Below, one piece after another: positions 6,316 to 13,949 of a DNA stretch of 14,818 nt. The number at the start of each line of letters is the position of its first letter. Position 1 is the first letter of the stretch. Location of the stretch: NCBI GenBank assembly GCA_026985705.1, contig JALSPY010000069.1, positions 1-14,818 on the forward strand. The letters are read 5' to 3'. A model generated the notes under the pieces. That model searched no databases. It was not told the origin of the DNA and was given only the letters and a program-made list of their open reading frames with translations. The stretch is from Hydrogenothermaceae bacterium. GTDB lineage: Bacteria > Aquificota > Aquificia > Aquificales > Hydrogenothermaceae. The position numbers and the translations under genes are program-made.

Positions 6316-7761
6316 TTAACTTTTATCTTCTTCTTCTTTCTTCTTTGATTTCCTGCCTCTTTTCTTTTTCTTTGTTTGTTCCTCAGATTTTTCTTCTTCG
6401 GTTTTAGTCTCTTTTTTACTTTTTCTACCTTTTTTCTTACCTTCAGTCTTTTTTTCTTTAGCTTCCTTTTCAGTTTCTTCTATATTTTCTTCTTTAGCTT
6501 CTTTTACTTCTACTTCTTTTACCTTTGCATTTTCCTTTAGGAATTCGTAAACTTTTTTCTTTAAAATTCCATAAATTATGTTATTTATTAATCCTTCTTT
6601 CTCTAAATACTCTCTAACTTGTTCAGGAGTAGCATTATAAGTTTTAGCCATTTCCTCTATTTCTTTATTTATCTCTTCATCATCAACCTTTATATTCTCA
6701 AGCTCAGCTATCTTATTAACTATAAACATTAATTTAACATTTTTCTTAGCCTGTTCTTCTAATGAGGGAACTGCTGCCATTAACATATCTTGACTAGGTT
6801 TAACTCCAACACTTTCTAGCTGTTTAGCATACTCTTGGATTAAATAATTAAGCTCTGCCTTTAATAAAGACTGTGGCAACTCAAAATCATTTTCATTAAG
6901 AAGTTTCTCAGTTATCTTATTTTCTATTTCTGTATTTTTAGCTAACTCTATAGACTTTTTTAAATTCTCCTCTATCTTTTTCTTAGCCTCATCTACATTC
7001 TCACCTAGATTTATCTCTTTTACAAACTCATCATTAAATTCAGGTAATACCTTTTTATAAACTTCTTCAATTTTTACCTTTACTGTTGCTTTTCCAAACT
7101 CTTCTCCCTTCTCATTAAATAGAGGAACATCTCTAACTTCTACCTCATCACCTTTTTTCTTTCCTAAAATTTCTTTCTCTATTTCTTGCCTTAGCTGATT
7201 TTCACCAACAACTACCTCAAAATTATCCTCCTCAGTTTCTCCTTTATCAGTTTCTATGTAATAATGTATTTTAATCTTATCTCCATTTTCTACTTTTTTG
7301 TCAGCAGGTTCATACTTTGCATATTGATTTCTAAGCCTATTTATAGCTTCCTCTATATCTTCAGGTTTTACTTCCCTCTTTGCAATTTCCACTTCTAAAC
7401 CTTTATAATCTTTCAATTCGAACTCTGGAGCAACTTCAAAACTTAAAGTAAGTTTTAGTTTATCTCCATTTAGCTCCACATCTCCAAATGATATTTCAGG
7501 AGAAACAGGTGTAAGATTATATTCTTCAATTATTTTTTGAAATTTCTCATTTATAAATCTTTTAGCAACTTCTTCTTTTATTGCATCTTTATACTTTGCT
7601 CTAACCACACTGTCAGGGATATGTCCCTTTCTAAAACCCGGAATATTAACATTTTTCTTAATTTCTTTTATTACATCCTTAATAAGTTTAGAAATCTCTT
7701 TTCCATCCTCTTCAACTGTTATAATTCTAACTAATCCTTTTTCTTCAAGATTTACTACCAT
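6316..7761 (-). CDS. tig: trigger factor, ribosome-associated chaperone
   Basis: A ribosome-bound chaperone that meets nascent chains at the exit tunnel. The ribosome-binding signature GFRKG (42-46) lies in the N-terminal domain (1-~125). The FKBP-type peptidyl-prolyl isomerase domain is at ~150-240 (NGDKIKIHYYIE ... LGKKKGDEVEV), and the long helical C-terminal domain at ~245-415. Odd: residues ~418-481 form a low-complexity Lys/Glu tail carrying two copies of GRKSKK (445-450, 469-474), making the protein 481 residues against roughly 430 in E. coli. The coding sequence reads through the tail without disruption. The SD is good (AAGGAG, 8 bases before the ATG). It is first of the minus-strand run tig-DUF2905-truB-SnoaL and divergent from mtnP, 109 bp away. 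Confidence 0.95.
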   Translation of the reverse strand: MVVNLEEKGLVRIITVEEDGKEISKLIKDVIKEIKKNVNIPGFRKGHIPDSVVRAKYKDAIKEEVAKRFINEKFQKIIEEYNLTPVSPEISFGDVELNGDKLKLTLSFEVAPEFELKDYKGLEVEIAKREVKPEDIEEAINRLRNQYAKYEPADKKVENGDKIKIHYYIETDKGETEEDNFEVVVGENQLRQEIEKEILGKKKGDEVEVRDVPLFNEKGEEFGKATVKVKIEEVYKKVLPEFNDEFVKEINLGENVDEAKKKIEENLKKSIELAKNTEIENKITEKLLNENDFELPQSLLKAELNYLIQEYAKQLESVGVKPSQDMLMAAVPSLEEQAKKNVKLMFIVNKIAELENIKVDDEEINKEIEEMAKTYNATPEQVREYLEKEGLINNIIYGILKKKVYEFLKENAKVKEVEVKEAKEENIEETEKEAKEKKTEGKKKGRKSKKETKTEEEKSEEQTKKKKRGRKSKKKEEEDKS

Positions 7762-7807
7762 AAAATCAACTCCTTATATAGTTTTTATTAAATTTAAACA
7801 AGGCTTT

Positions 7808-7813
7808 ATTATA
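7808..7813 (-). promoter_or_regulatory. possible -10 box of the tig operon
   Basis: The minus strand reads TATAAT here, 46 bp before the tig ATG, preceded by TTTTGA. No good -35 stands at 16-18 bp (TAACAA at 17 bp), so the call rests on the -10 alone. Confidence 0.3.
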
Positions 7814-7870
7814 TCAAAAGGTTTTAAATTTTGTTAGAATTTTCAAAAAAAAGGTTGGGGAAGTAATAAT

Positions 7871-8713
7871 ATGTTAGGTATAATTGGAGGAAGTGGGCTC
7901 TATCAGATTGAGGGAATAAGAATAATTAAAGAAGAAAAAATATTAACTCCATATGGAGAGCCTTCAGACAACTATATAATTGCTGAGTATAAGGGAAAAA
8001 AATTGGTATTTCTACCTAGACACGGTAGAGGTCATAAATATCCACCACATCTAATAAACTACAGAGCTAATATATGGGGATTTAGGAAGTTAGGAGTAAA
8101 TAAAATTTTATCTGTTGGAGCCGTTGGAGGTATTAATCCACTGTTAAAAGCAGGTGATTTTGTTATAACAGACCAATTTATTGATTTTACAAAAGTTAGA
8201 CCAAATACTTTTTATGAAGGTGAATACACTATATACGATGAAACAGATAATAAAGACGATTTAGTAATGGAATATTTAAGAAATAATAGAGTTGTTCATA
8301 TTGATATGACAGAACCTTTCTGTGAAGAAATGAGAAATATATTAATAAAAAGTTGCTCTAAATTAGGATACAGATTTCATTCAAGAGGTTGTTATGTAGC
8401 TACTGAGGGACCAAGACTTGAAACATCAGCTGAAATAAAAGCCTTCTCTCTATTAGGTGCTGATGTTGTAGGAATGACTTTGGTTCCAGAGATTGTTTTG
8501 GCTAGAGAGTTAAATATACACTTCGCAAGTATTAATGTTATCACAAATCTAGCCGCTGGAATAAAAGGAGATAGACTTACATCTGATGAAGTTATAGAGA
8601 TGATGTCCAAAAAACAGGAAGAGTTAAAAAATATTTTGATTGATTTTATAGAAAATTTATCGGACAACTTTAATTGTAAATGTGAAGATGTATTGAAAGG
8701 TGCTGGTATTTAG
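7871..8713 (+). CDS. mtnP: S-methyl-5'-thioadenosine phosphorylase
   Basis: Splits methylthioadenosine (by-product of polyamine and related SAM-dependent reactions) with phosphate into adenine and methylthioribose-1-phosphate. Family signatures: GIIGGSGLY (3-11) phosphate loop, FLPRHGRGHKYPPHLINYRAN (48-68), GAVGGINP (83-90), ATEGPRLET (177-185) and GMTLVPE (201-207). The C-terminal CKC (269-271) resembles the CxC motif that forms a stabilising disulfide in some hyperthermophile enzymes of this family. An extra ~20 residues (about 117-140, with YDETDNKDD) lie in the segment before VVHIDMTEPFC, compared with what I recall of the family. The start is ATG, after a poor SD (GGGGAAG, 7 bases upstream). 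The stop is 8 bp from the 3' end of the opposing tRNA gene. Some family members also accept methylthioinosine or inosine, so exact specificity is not settled. Confidence 0.92.
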   Translation: MLGIIGGSGLYQIEGIRIIKEEKILTPYGEPSDNYIIAEYKGKKLVFLPRHGRGHKYPPHLINYRANIWGFRKLGVNKILSVGAVGGINPLLKAGDFVITDQFIDFTKVRPNTFYEGEYTIYDETDNKDDLVMEYLRNNRVVHIDMTEPFCEEMRNILIKSCSKLGYRFHSRGCYVATEGPRLETSAEIKAFSLLGADVVGMTLVPEIVLARELNIHFASINVITNLAAGIKGDRLTSDEVIEMMSKKQEELKNILIDFIENLSDNFNCKCEDVLKGAGI

Positions 8714-8721
8714 ATTTATTA

Positions 8722-8805
8722 TGCGAGCGGAGGGAGTCGAACCCTCACGGCCTTGCGGCCACGGGATCCTAAGTCCCGCGCGTCTGCCAATTCCGCCACG
8801 CTCGC
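8722..8805 (-). tRNA. tRNA-Leu, anticodon UAG
   Basis: The minus strand folds as a class II tRNA. The acceptor stem is GCGAGCG/CGCTCGC with discriminator A (8722). The anticodon stem CGGGA/TCCCG holds loop CTTAGGA, giving anticodon UAG (reads CUN leucine codons). The long variable arm is a GGCC/GGCC stem on a GCAA loop, and the T arm is GAGGG-TTCGACT-CCCTC. CCA is not encoded. About 69% of its bases are G or C against very AT-rich flanks, the pattern expected for a thermophile. It runs head-on into the end of mtnP, with 8 bp between them. Confidence 0.97.
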
Positions 8806-8860
8806 AAAAATATGCCTAACTTAAACGTAATTTCTTAATTGAAAACTTATTTTAAGGTTT

Positions 8861-9167
8861 TTAGAAAAAAATTTCAAGCAACTGTATCTGTTCAGGATAT
8901 GGTGAACAACTACCGATAAAAATTTTAACAATTTCAACTTTAGCAGGAGTTCTTAATCCTTAAATATATCTTTAGCCTCCTATTTAACTCATCTCATAAT
9001 TCCTCTTCTGTATTCCTTATCAGTTTTTCTACATTTGAGTTTGTCTTTGGAATTTTGGGATAGCTAAAGTTTTGTCTATAACAGTAAACTAATAATACAT
9101 TTTTTCTTTTGATTGTCTTTTTACTTTTTCCTTTATTAAATTTATTATCTTTCCAAAATAGCTTATT
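8861..9167 (-). pseudogene. possible decayed transposase C-terminal fragment
   Basis: This gene-free stretch reads on the minus strand as pieces of protein broken by a stop and a shift. One frame from 9167 gives YCYRQNFSYPKIPKTNSNVEKL, then a TGA at 8994-8996, then DELNRRLKIYLRIKNS, ending at 8940. A second frame continues as LRTPAKVEIVKIF to a TAA at 8861. 'KTN..VE.L' followed by 'RRLKIY..IKNS' and 'TPA' resembles the C-terminal part of several insertion-sequence transposases (TNN-x-E ... LKRRL ... G.K). This is pattern recall only. Base composition is as AT-rich as the surroundings, and no terminal inverted repeats were found. It may instead be chance open frame. Confidence 0.3.
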
Positions 9168-9235
9168 TTATTTTTAATTTTATAATCCTTTTTCCTTTCT
9201 ACTTTATTTTATTTTGATAATTCTTATCTAAAATG

Positions 9236-9253
9236 AACATGCATAACATGCAT
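9236..9253. repeat. 9-bp tandem direct repeat with ATGCAT palindromes
   Basis: AACATGCAT occurs twice back to back (9236-9244, 9245-9253), each copy holding the 6-bp palindrome ATGCAT. It lies between the possible pseudogene and the icd terminator. No function is evident. The rest of 8806-9326 shows nothing further beyond AT-rich runs. Confidence 0.6.
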
Positions 9254-9284
9254 AATAAAATTAGATTTAAAAAAGAAAACTTCT

Positions 9285-9315
9285 AAAAAAAAAGAAAGAA
9301 GGGAAAAACTTCCCT
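9285..9315 (-). terminator. intrinsic terminator of icd
   Basis: On the minus strand, 11 bp after the icd stop, a 6-bp stem AGGGAA/TTCCCT with a 4-base loop (9300-9315) is followed by TTCTTTCTTTTTTTTT, a typical U-tract. Confidence 0.75.
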
Positions 9316-9326
9316 AACTTTGAAGG

Positions 9327-11564
9327 TTATATATTGTCAATAATTCTATTAAATGTTTCACTAGGTCTCATAGCCTTTTCAGTTTTTTCATCATCAGGAT
9401 GATAGTATCCACCTATATCTTTCGGAGAACCTTCTGTAGCTCTTATTTCTTCTAATATTTTCTCTTCGTTAGCCTTTAACTCTCCATAAACTTTAGCAAA
9501 CTTTTCTGCAAGCTCTTTATCTTCAGTCTGTTCTGCTAATGCTTCAGCCCAGTATAGAGCTAAGTAGTAGTGAGAGCCTCTAGTATCTAACTGTCCAACT
9601 TTTCTTTTTGGAGTTTTATCATTTTCTAAGTATTTAGCAACTGCCTTAGATAGAGCATTTGCAACTATATCTATTCTTGGATTGTCTTTTTCATGGAGAG
9701 CTTTTAATTGCTTTCTAGCTAGTTTTAAAGCTTCAACAAAAGCTAAAAACTCCCCTAAGCTATCCCATCTTAAGTGTCCCTCTTTTACAAACTGTTGGAC
9801 ATGTTTAGGTGCCGAACCACCTGCTCCAGTTTCAAATAATCCACCACCTGCAATTAATGGGACTATAGATAATGACCTTGCAGATGTTCCAACTTCAATA
9901 ATTGGGAATAAATCAGTTAAGTAGTCTCTTAAAACGTTTCCTGTTGCTGAAATAGTGTTTTCTCCATTTCTAAATCTAGCAAGTGTATATTTCATAGCAT
10001 CTTCTGGAGCTTTTACAAAAATCTCTAAATTTTCAATATCATATTTAGGTAATTCTTCTTTTAACTTCTCTATTAGATTTTTATCGTGAGCTCTATACTC
10101 ATCTAACCAGAATATAACAGGATAACCTGTTTCTTTAGCCCTATTGATAGCAAGTTTTATCCAATCTCTTATAGCTATATCCTTAGTAATACAGCTTCTA
10201 TATATGTCTCCTTCATTTACACAATGCTCTATTAATACATTACCATCTTCATCAACAACTTTTATTTTTCCATCTGCAGGTGGGAAGAATGTTTTATCAT
10301 GGGAGCCGTATTCTTCAGCTTTCATAGCCATTAAACCTACATTCTGAACTGTTCCTATCTTAGTTGGGTCAAACTGTCCTCTAGCTTTTATATCTTCAAC
10401 TATCTCTTTATACATAGTTGCATAACTTCTGTCAGGAATACATAAAACTGTGTCGTCAGTTTCTCCAGATGGTCCCCAACCTTGTAAACCGTTCTTTATT
10501 ACAGCTGGCACAGATGCATCAATGATAACATCGTTTGGTCTGTGTAAGTTTGTAATTCCCTTATCACTGTCAACCATATACATTCTTGGTCTTTTAGCAT
10601 AAATCTCTTCTAAAGTTTTCTTAATTTCATTCTGTTTCTCTTCAGGTAATTTAGATAATTTATTTTCTAAATCAACTAAACCATTGTTTGGATTAAATCC
10701 GATTTCTTCTAGCTCTTTTCCATGTTTTTCAAATAACTCTTTATAGTAAACCCTTATAGCATCTCCAAATATAACAGGGTCTGAAACTCTCATCATTGTA
10801 GCTTTAACGTGTAATGAGAATAGAATATCATCTTCTTTAGCCCTATCTATAACCTCTGCAAAGTATTCTCTTAACTTTTCTCTATTCATAAATGTTCCAT
10901 CTACAACATCACCTTTTCCTACTTCTACCTCTTTTAAAACAGTTTGATTTCCATTCTCATCTTCAAAGATGTATTTGATTTTAGTGTCCTTCTCAATTAT
11001 CACTGATTTTTCATTTTCATAGAAATCTCCTGACTTCATATGTGCTACATGAGATTTGGAGTGTGGAGAGACTTCTTTTAATCTGTGAGGATGTTTTTTA
11101 GCGTAATCTTTAACAACTTCAGCTAATCTTCTGTCAGAGTTCCCTTGTCTTAAAACAGGGTTAACAACTGAACCTACACATTTCATATATTTCTCTCTAA
11201 TTTTCTTCTCTTCTTCAGTCTTTGGCTCTTCAGGAAAGTCTGGTAATGGATAGCCTTGTTCCTGAAGTTCCTTAATTGTTGCTACTAACTGAGGAATAGA
11301 AGCTGAGATATTTGGTAATTTCATTATGTTTGCTTCTGGTTTCCAAACAAGCTCACCTAGATAAGCCAAATCATCATTAACTTTTTTATCTTCAGGTAAG
11401 ATGTCAGAAAATTGTGCTAATACTCTACCTGCCAATGAGATGTCTCTAACTTCGATTTCTACATCTGCATCTTTTGTAAATGCTCTCATAATAGGTAGTA
11501 AGGAATAGCTCGCCAATTGAGGGGCTTCGTCAACTTTTGTCCATATAATTTTTGCTTTTGCCAT
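9327..11564 (-). CDS. icd: NADP-dependent isocitrate dehydrogenase, monomeric type
   Basis: Interconverts isocitrate and 2-oxoglutarate with NADP(H) and CO2. The 745-residue length and sequence fit the large monomeric class (IDH-II, as in Azotobacter), not the common ~415-residue dimer. Recognisable blocks are NPVLRQGNSDRR (135-146, substrate-binding Ser), SLHVKATMMRVSDPVIFG, DRSYATMYKEIVED, TVQNVGLMAMKAEEYGSHD, a KDIAIRDWIKLA block, and the strongly conserved VPLIAGGGLFETGAGGSAPK. The SD is strong (AGGAGG) and a promoter is visible upstream. The gene stands alone between its own promoter and terminator. In an autotroph using the reductive TCA cycle it would run toward isocitrate; that direction is inferred from the presumed host, not shown by the sequence. 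Confidence 0.96.
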   Translation of the reverse strand: MAKAKIIWTKVDEAPQLASYSLLPIMRAFTKDADVEIEVRDISLAGRVLAQFSDILPEDKKVNDDLAYLGELVWKPEANIMKLPNISASIPQLVATIKELQEQGYPLPDFPEEPKTEEEKKIREKYMKCVGSVVNPVLRQGNSDRRLAEVVKDYAKKHPHRLKEVSPHSKSHVAHMKSGDFYENEKSVIIEKDTKIKYIFEDENGNQTVLKEVEVGKGDVVDGTFMNREKLREYFAEVIDRAKEDDILFSLHVKATMMRVSDPVIFGDAIRVYYKELFEKHGKELEEIGFNPNNGLVDLENKLSKLPEEKQNEIKKTLEEIYAKRPRMYMVDSDKGITNLHRPNDVIIDASVPAVIKNGLQGWGPSGETDDTVLCIPDRSYATMYKEIVEDIKARGQFDPTKIGTVQNVGLMAMKAEEYGSHDKTFFPPADGKIKVVDEDGNVLIEHCVNEGDIYRSCITKDIAIRDWIKLAINRAKETGYPVIFWLDEYRAHDKNLIEKLKEELPKYDIENLEIFVKAPEDAMKYTLARFRNGENTISATGNVLRDYLTDLFPIIEVGTSARSLSIVPLIAGGGLFETGAGGSAPKHVQQFVKEGHLRWDSLGEFLAFVEALKLARKQLKALHEKDNPRIDIVANALSKAVAKYLENDKTPKRKVGQLDTRGSHYYLALYWAEALAEQTEDKELAEKFAKVYGELKANEEKILEEIRATEGSPKDIGGYYHPDDEKTEKAMRPSETFNRIIDNI

Positions 11565-11614
11565 ACAGTTTTCCCTCCTAATAATTTCTAAAGATTTAGA
11601 TAGTGTTTTTTAAT

Positions 11615-11643
11615 ATTATACAAAAAATAAAACGCTGTTTTAA
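11615..11643 (-). promoter_or_regulatory. probable icd promoter
   Basis: The minus strand reads TTAAAA (complement of 11638-11643), 17 bp, TATAAT (complement of 11615-11620), about 50 bp before the icd ATG. The -10 is a full consensus; the -35 is weak. Confidence 0.5.
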
Positions 11644-11715
11644 AATTTTAAACAATAATAAAATTAATGGATAAATCAGTATAAAATAAATATACAGTGG
11701 TTTCTTTTTTTATTT

Positions 11716-11746
11716 TTGGCAAAATTTTTGCTTTCAATAATATAAA
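11716..11746 (+). promoter_or_regulatory. probable promoter of the TrpD2/YbiB-like gene, with internal palindrome
   Basis: TTGGCA (11716-11721) is followed by TAATAT (11738-11743, 16-bp spacer) or TATAAA (11741-11746, 19-bp spacer), about 50 bp before the ATG at 11795. A perfect 13-bp palindrome GCAAAA-T-TTTTGC (11719-11731) overlaps the -35 and spacer, a place where a repressor could bind. This is inferred from position alone. Confidence 0.45.
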
Positions 11747-11794
11747 ACACCTCTTCAATATATAACTAACAGTTTAAATTTTTGAGGTAAAGTT

Positions 11795-12805
11795 ATGATA
11801 GAGTTTTTAAAAAAAGTAGGTGTAGGAAAAAATAAGTGGAAAGATTTAAGCTATGAAGAAAGCCTAACTGCCCAAAGGGAAATATTAAATAAAAGTGTGA
11901 ATGATATACAGTTAGGTTTTTTCTGGGGAGCTATGAGATTAAAACATCCGACTGTAGATGAGCTTTCCGGATTTTTAGATGCTTTAAAGGAAGAGACAAA
12001 CTTTATAAACACTGAAGAGTTATTTCCCTTAGACATTGCAGTAAATTATGATGGAAAGAATAGAACCATACATATTCTCCCATCTTCAATATTTATAGCA
12101 ACTGGTGCTGGTGCAAAAATTATAGGACATGGAAATGAAAATGTTCCCTCTAAATTTGGAATAACATATCACCAAGTTTTAAATGCTATGGGTTGTGAGT
12201 ATCCTAAAAATCGGGAAAATATTTTAAAAGCTTTAGAGTTGTCAGGTTTCAGTTTTTATCACCAAAAACTTTATAATCCCAAATTACATCTCTTATTACC
12301 AAAGAGAAGAAATTTTTATTTAAGAACCTATCTAAACACTATTGAAAAAATTATCAATCCTTTTAAAACAACTAAGATTATAATTGGAGTTAATCACAGT
12401 AATTATATATCTAAATATGAAGAGTTAGCAATTTATTCAGGCTTTAAAGATGTTTTTGTTGTAAAAGGTTTAGAAGGTGGAATAGAACCTTTTATTGATA
12501 GGGAAACGAAAATATTTACAAATAGAGCTTTCTCTTTAACAATTTTGTCAAAAGACAGAAACAATAATGTATCCATTTCAAATAAAAATGTATCTCTTAA
12601 AGAAAATGCTCTTATAAATTTATCTATACTGAAAAATGAGGATAATCCATTTAGAGAGTGGGCTATTTTAACTGCTGGAATTTTAATAGTAGCTTACGGT
12701 CTAACTGAAGATATAAAAGAGGCAATAAATGTAGCAGAAGAAAGTTTAAAATCCGGTGTAGCATATGAAAATTTTGAAATATACAAATCAATAACTAGGA
12801 AGTAA
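11795..12805 (+). CDS. TrpD2/YbiB-like protein (anthranilate phosphoribosyltransferase fold)
   Basis: 336 residues with the two-domain plan of the nucleoside phosphorylase/TrpD superfamily. A small helical N-terminal domain (QREILNKSVNDIQLGFFWGAMRLK) is followed by an alpha/beta domain with HGNEN (112-116), LNAMG, RTYLNTIEKIINP and GVNHSNYISKYEELAIYSG. The GTGGD phosphate loop of true TrpD is replaced by NYDGKNRT (84-91), and the late motif reads VVKGLEGGIEP (222-232). Both features recall YbiB/TrpD2, known to bind nucleic acid rather than make tryptophan. I therefore infer it is not an anthranilate phosphoribosyltransferase. The SD GAGGT supports the ATG. It stands alone, divergent from icd and convergent with the mscS-like gene (9 bp between stops). 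No other trp genes are near. Confidence 0.8.
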   Translation: MIEFLKKVGVGKNKWKDLSYEESLTAQREILNKSVNDIQLGFFWGAMRLKHPTVDELSGFLDALKEETNFINTEELFPLDIAVNYDGKNRTIHILPSSIFIATGAGAKIIGHGNENVPSKFGITYHQVLNAMGCEYPKNRENILKALELSGFSFYHQKLYNPKLHLLLPKRRNFYLRTYLNTIEKIINPFKTTKIIIGVNHSNYISKYEELAIYSGFKDVFVVKGLEGGIEPFIDRETKIFTNRAFSLTILSKDRNNNVSISNKNVSLKENALINLSILKNEDNPFREWAILTAGILIVAYGLTEDIKEAINVAEESLKSGVAYENFEIYKSITRK

Positions 12806-12814
12806 AAATCTTTT

Positions 12815-13936
12815 TTATGTTTCTATTTTAAATCCTTTAGGTAATTCTGGAAATTTTTCTATATAAATACTCTCTGATGGAAATGCAAATGATGAGCCGT
12901 TTCTCTCTACTATCTCCATTATTTTTAACATTACATCCTGTTTAATGGCTAAATACTCCTCCCAGTCTGCAGTATCAGTAAATGTATAGATAAATATATT
13001 TAATGAGCTATCTCCAAATTCATCAAAGTAAACTAATAATGTTAAATTTTTATCTATTCTTGGATGTTCTATAAGCATATTTTTTATATCTTCAACTATT
13101 TTTCTAACTACCTTTACAGGCGTATCATATGTTAACCCTACATACATCTTAATTCTTCTATTTTGTCTCCTTGAAAAATTCTCTATAGGATTGTTAGCGA
13201 TATAGCTGTTTGGAACAGTTATTAATGATTTTTCAAATGTCCTTATCTTTGATGTCCTTAAACCTATATCTTCAACTATACCTTCCACCGAACCGACTTT
13301 TATCCAATCTCCCAACTTCATAGATTTGTCTGCTAATATTGTTAAACCACCGAAGAGATTTGCTACTGTGTCTTTCGCCGCTAATGCAAAAGCTAAACCA
13401 CCTAGTCCCAGAGATGCTACCAGTGCAGAAACATTTATTCCCCATTCCTGTAATATAGAGGCTATACCTAATACTATTATTAGTAATTTTAAAGTTTTTA
13501 TGAAAAAATTACCTATCTCTTGAGATAACTCTTTTCCAAATTTAGCGGAAAATTTGTATATTTCGGATTTAAAAGTGTTTACTATATTGTAGAATATCCA
13601 AAAAACTGAAATAATTACCAAAGATTTAATTAAATGTTGAAAAAATATACCTTTTATTCCAAGTATTCTTATGGATGACCAAATTCCGAAGACTATAAAT
13701 AAATATCTAACAGGCGGGATAATAACTTTAAGAATTTTATCATCAATTTTTGTTTTGGTTTTACTAACAATCTTTTTTAAAATTTTGACTATAAAGTATG
13801 TAAATATCTTTCTAAAAGATAGGAATAATAAGAAAACTAATATAGAAAATATCCATTTGTATAGAGGAATACCAAAAATTCTTTCTGAGAAAAAGTTTAT
13901 AATATCCTTACTTAAAAAACTTAATAAGAAGTCCAT
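12815..13936 (-). CDS. MscS-family mechanosensitive channel
   Basis: An inner-membrane channel that opens under membrane tension to release solutes after osmotic downshift. 373 residues: hydrophobic spans at about 27-45, 77-93, 102-120 and 148-165, then the glycine/alanine-rich pore helix VSALVASLGLGGLAFALAAKD (169-189). The cytoplasmic beta domain follows (ADKSMKLGDWIKVGSVEGIVEDIGLRTSKIRTFEKSLITVPNS), and an alpha/beta C-terminal domain to the end. With five predicted spans it is larger than E. coli MscS (three spans, 286 residues) and closer to the YnaI-like subgroup. The SD is weak. It lies 13 bp after the FHA gene on the same strand and is probably co-transcribed with it. No ligand-binding domain is seen. 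Confidence 0.92.
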   Translation of the reverse strand: MDFLLSFLSKDIINFFSERIFGIPLYKWIFSILVFLLFLSFRKIFTYFIVKILKKIVSKTKTKIDDKILKVIIPPVRYLFIVFGIWSSIRILGIKGIFFQHLIKSLVIISVFWIFYNIVNTFKSEIYKFSAKFGKELSQEIGNFFIKTLKLLIIVLGIASILQEWGINVSALVASLGLGGLAFALAAKDTVANLFGGLTILADKSMKLGDWIKVGSVEGIVEDIGLRTSKIRTFEKSLITVPNSYIANNPIENFSRRQNRRIKMYVGLTYDTPVKVVRKIVEDIKNMLIEHPRIDKNLTLLVYFDEFGDSSLNIFIYTFTDTADWEEYLAIKQDVMLKIMEIVERNGSSFAFPSESIYIEKFPELPKGFKIET

Positions 13937-13949
13937 ATTTATCTACACT

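Noticed and set aside
6132..6407. Plus-strand open frame of 91 codons opposite DUF2905 and the tig tail
   Set aside because: It is a mirror of the A-rich Lys/Glu coding of tig; it has no family resemblance and the true genes on the other strand are clear.
8806..9326. A complete insertion sequence in the gene-free stretch
   Set aside because: No intact transposase, no terminal inverted repeats and no target duplications around it; only possible decayed fragments.
11795..12805. trpD (anthranilate phosphoribosyltransferase) assignment
   Set aside because: The GTGGD motif is missing, the YbiB-like motif is present, and there is no tryptophan operon around it.
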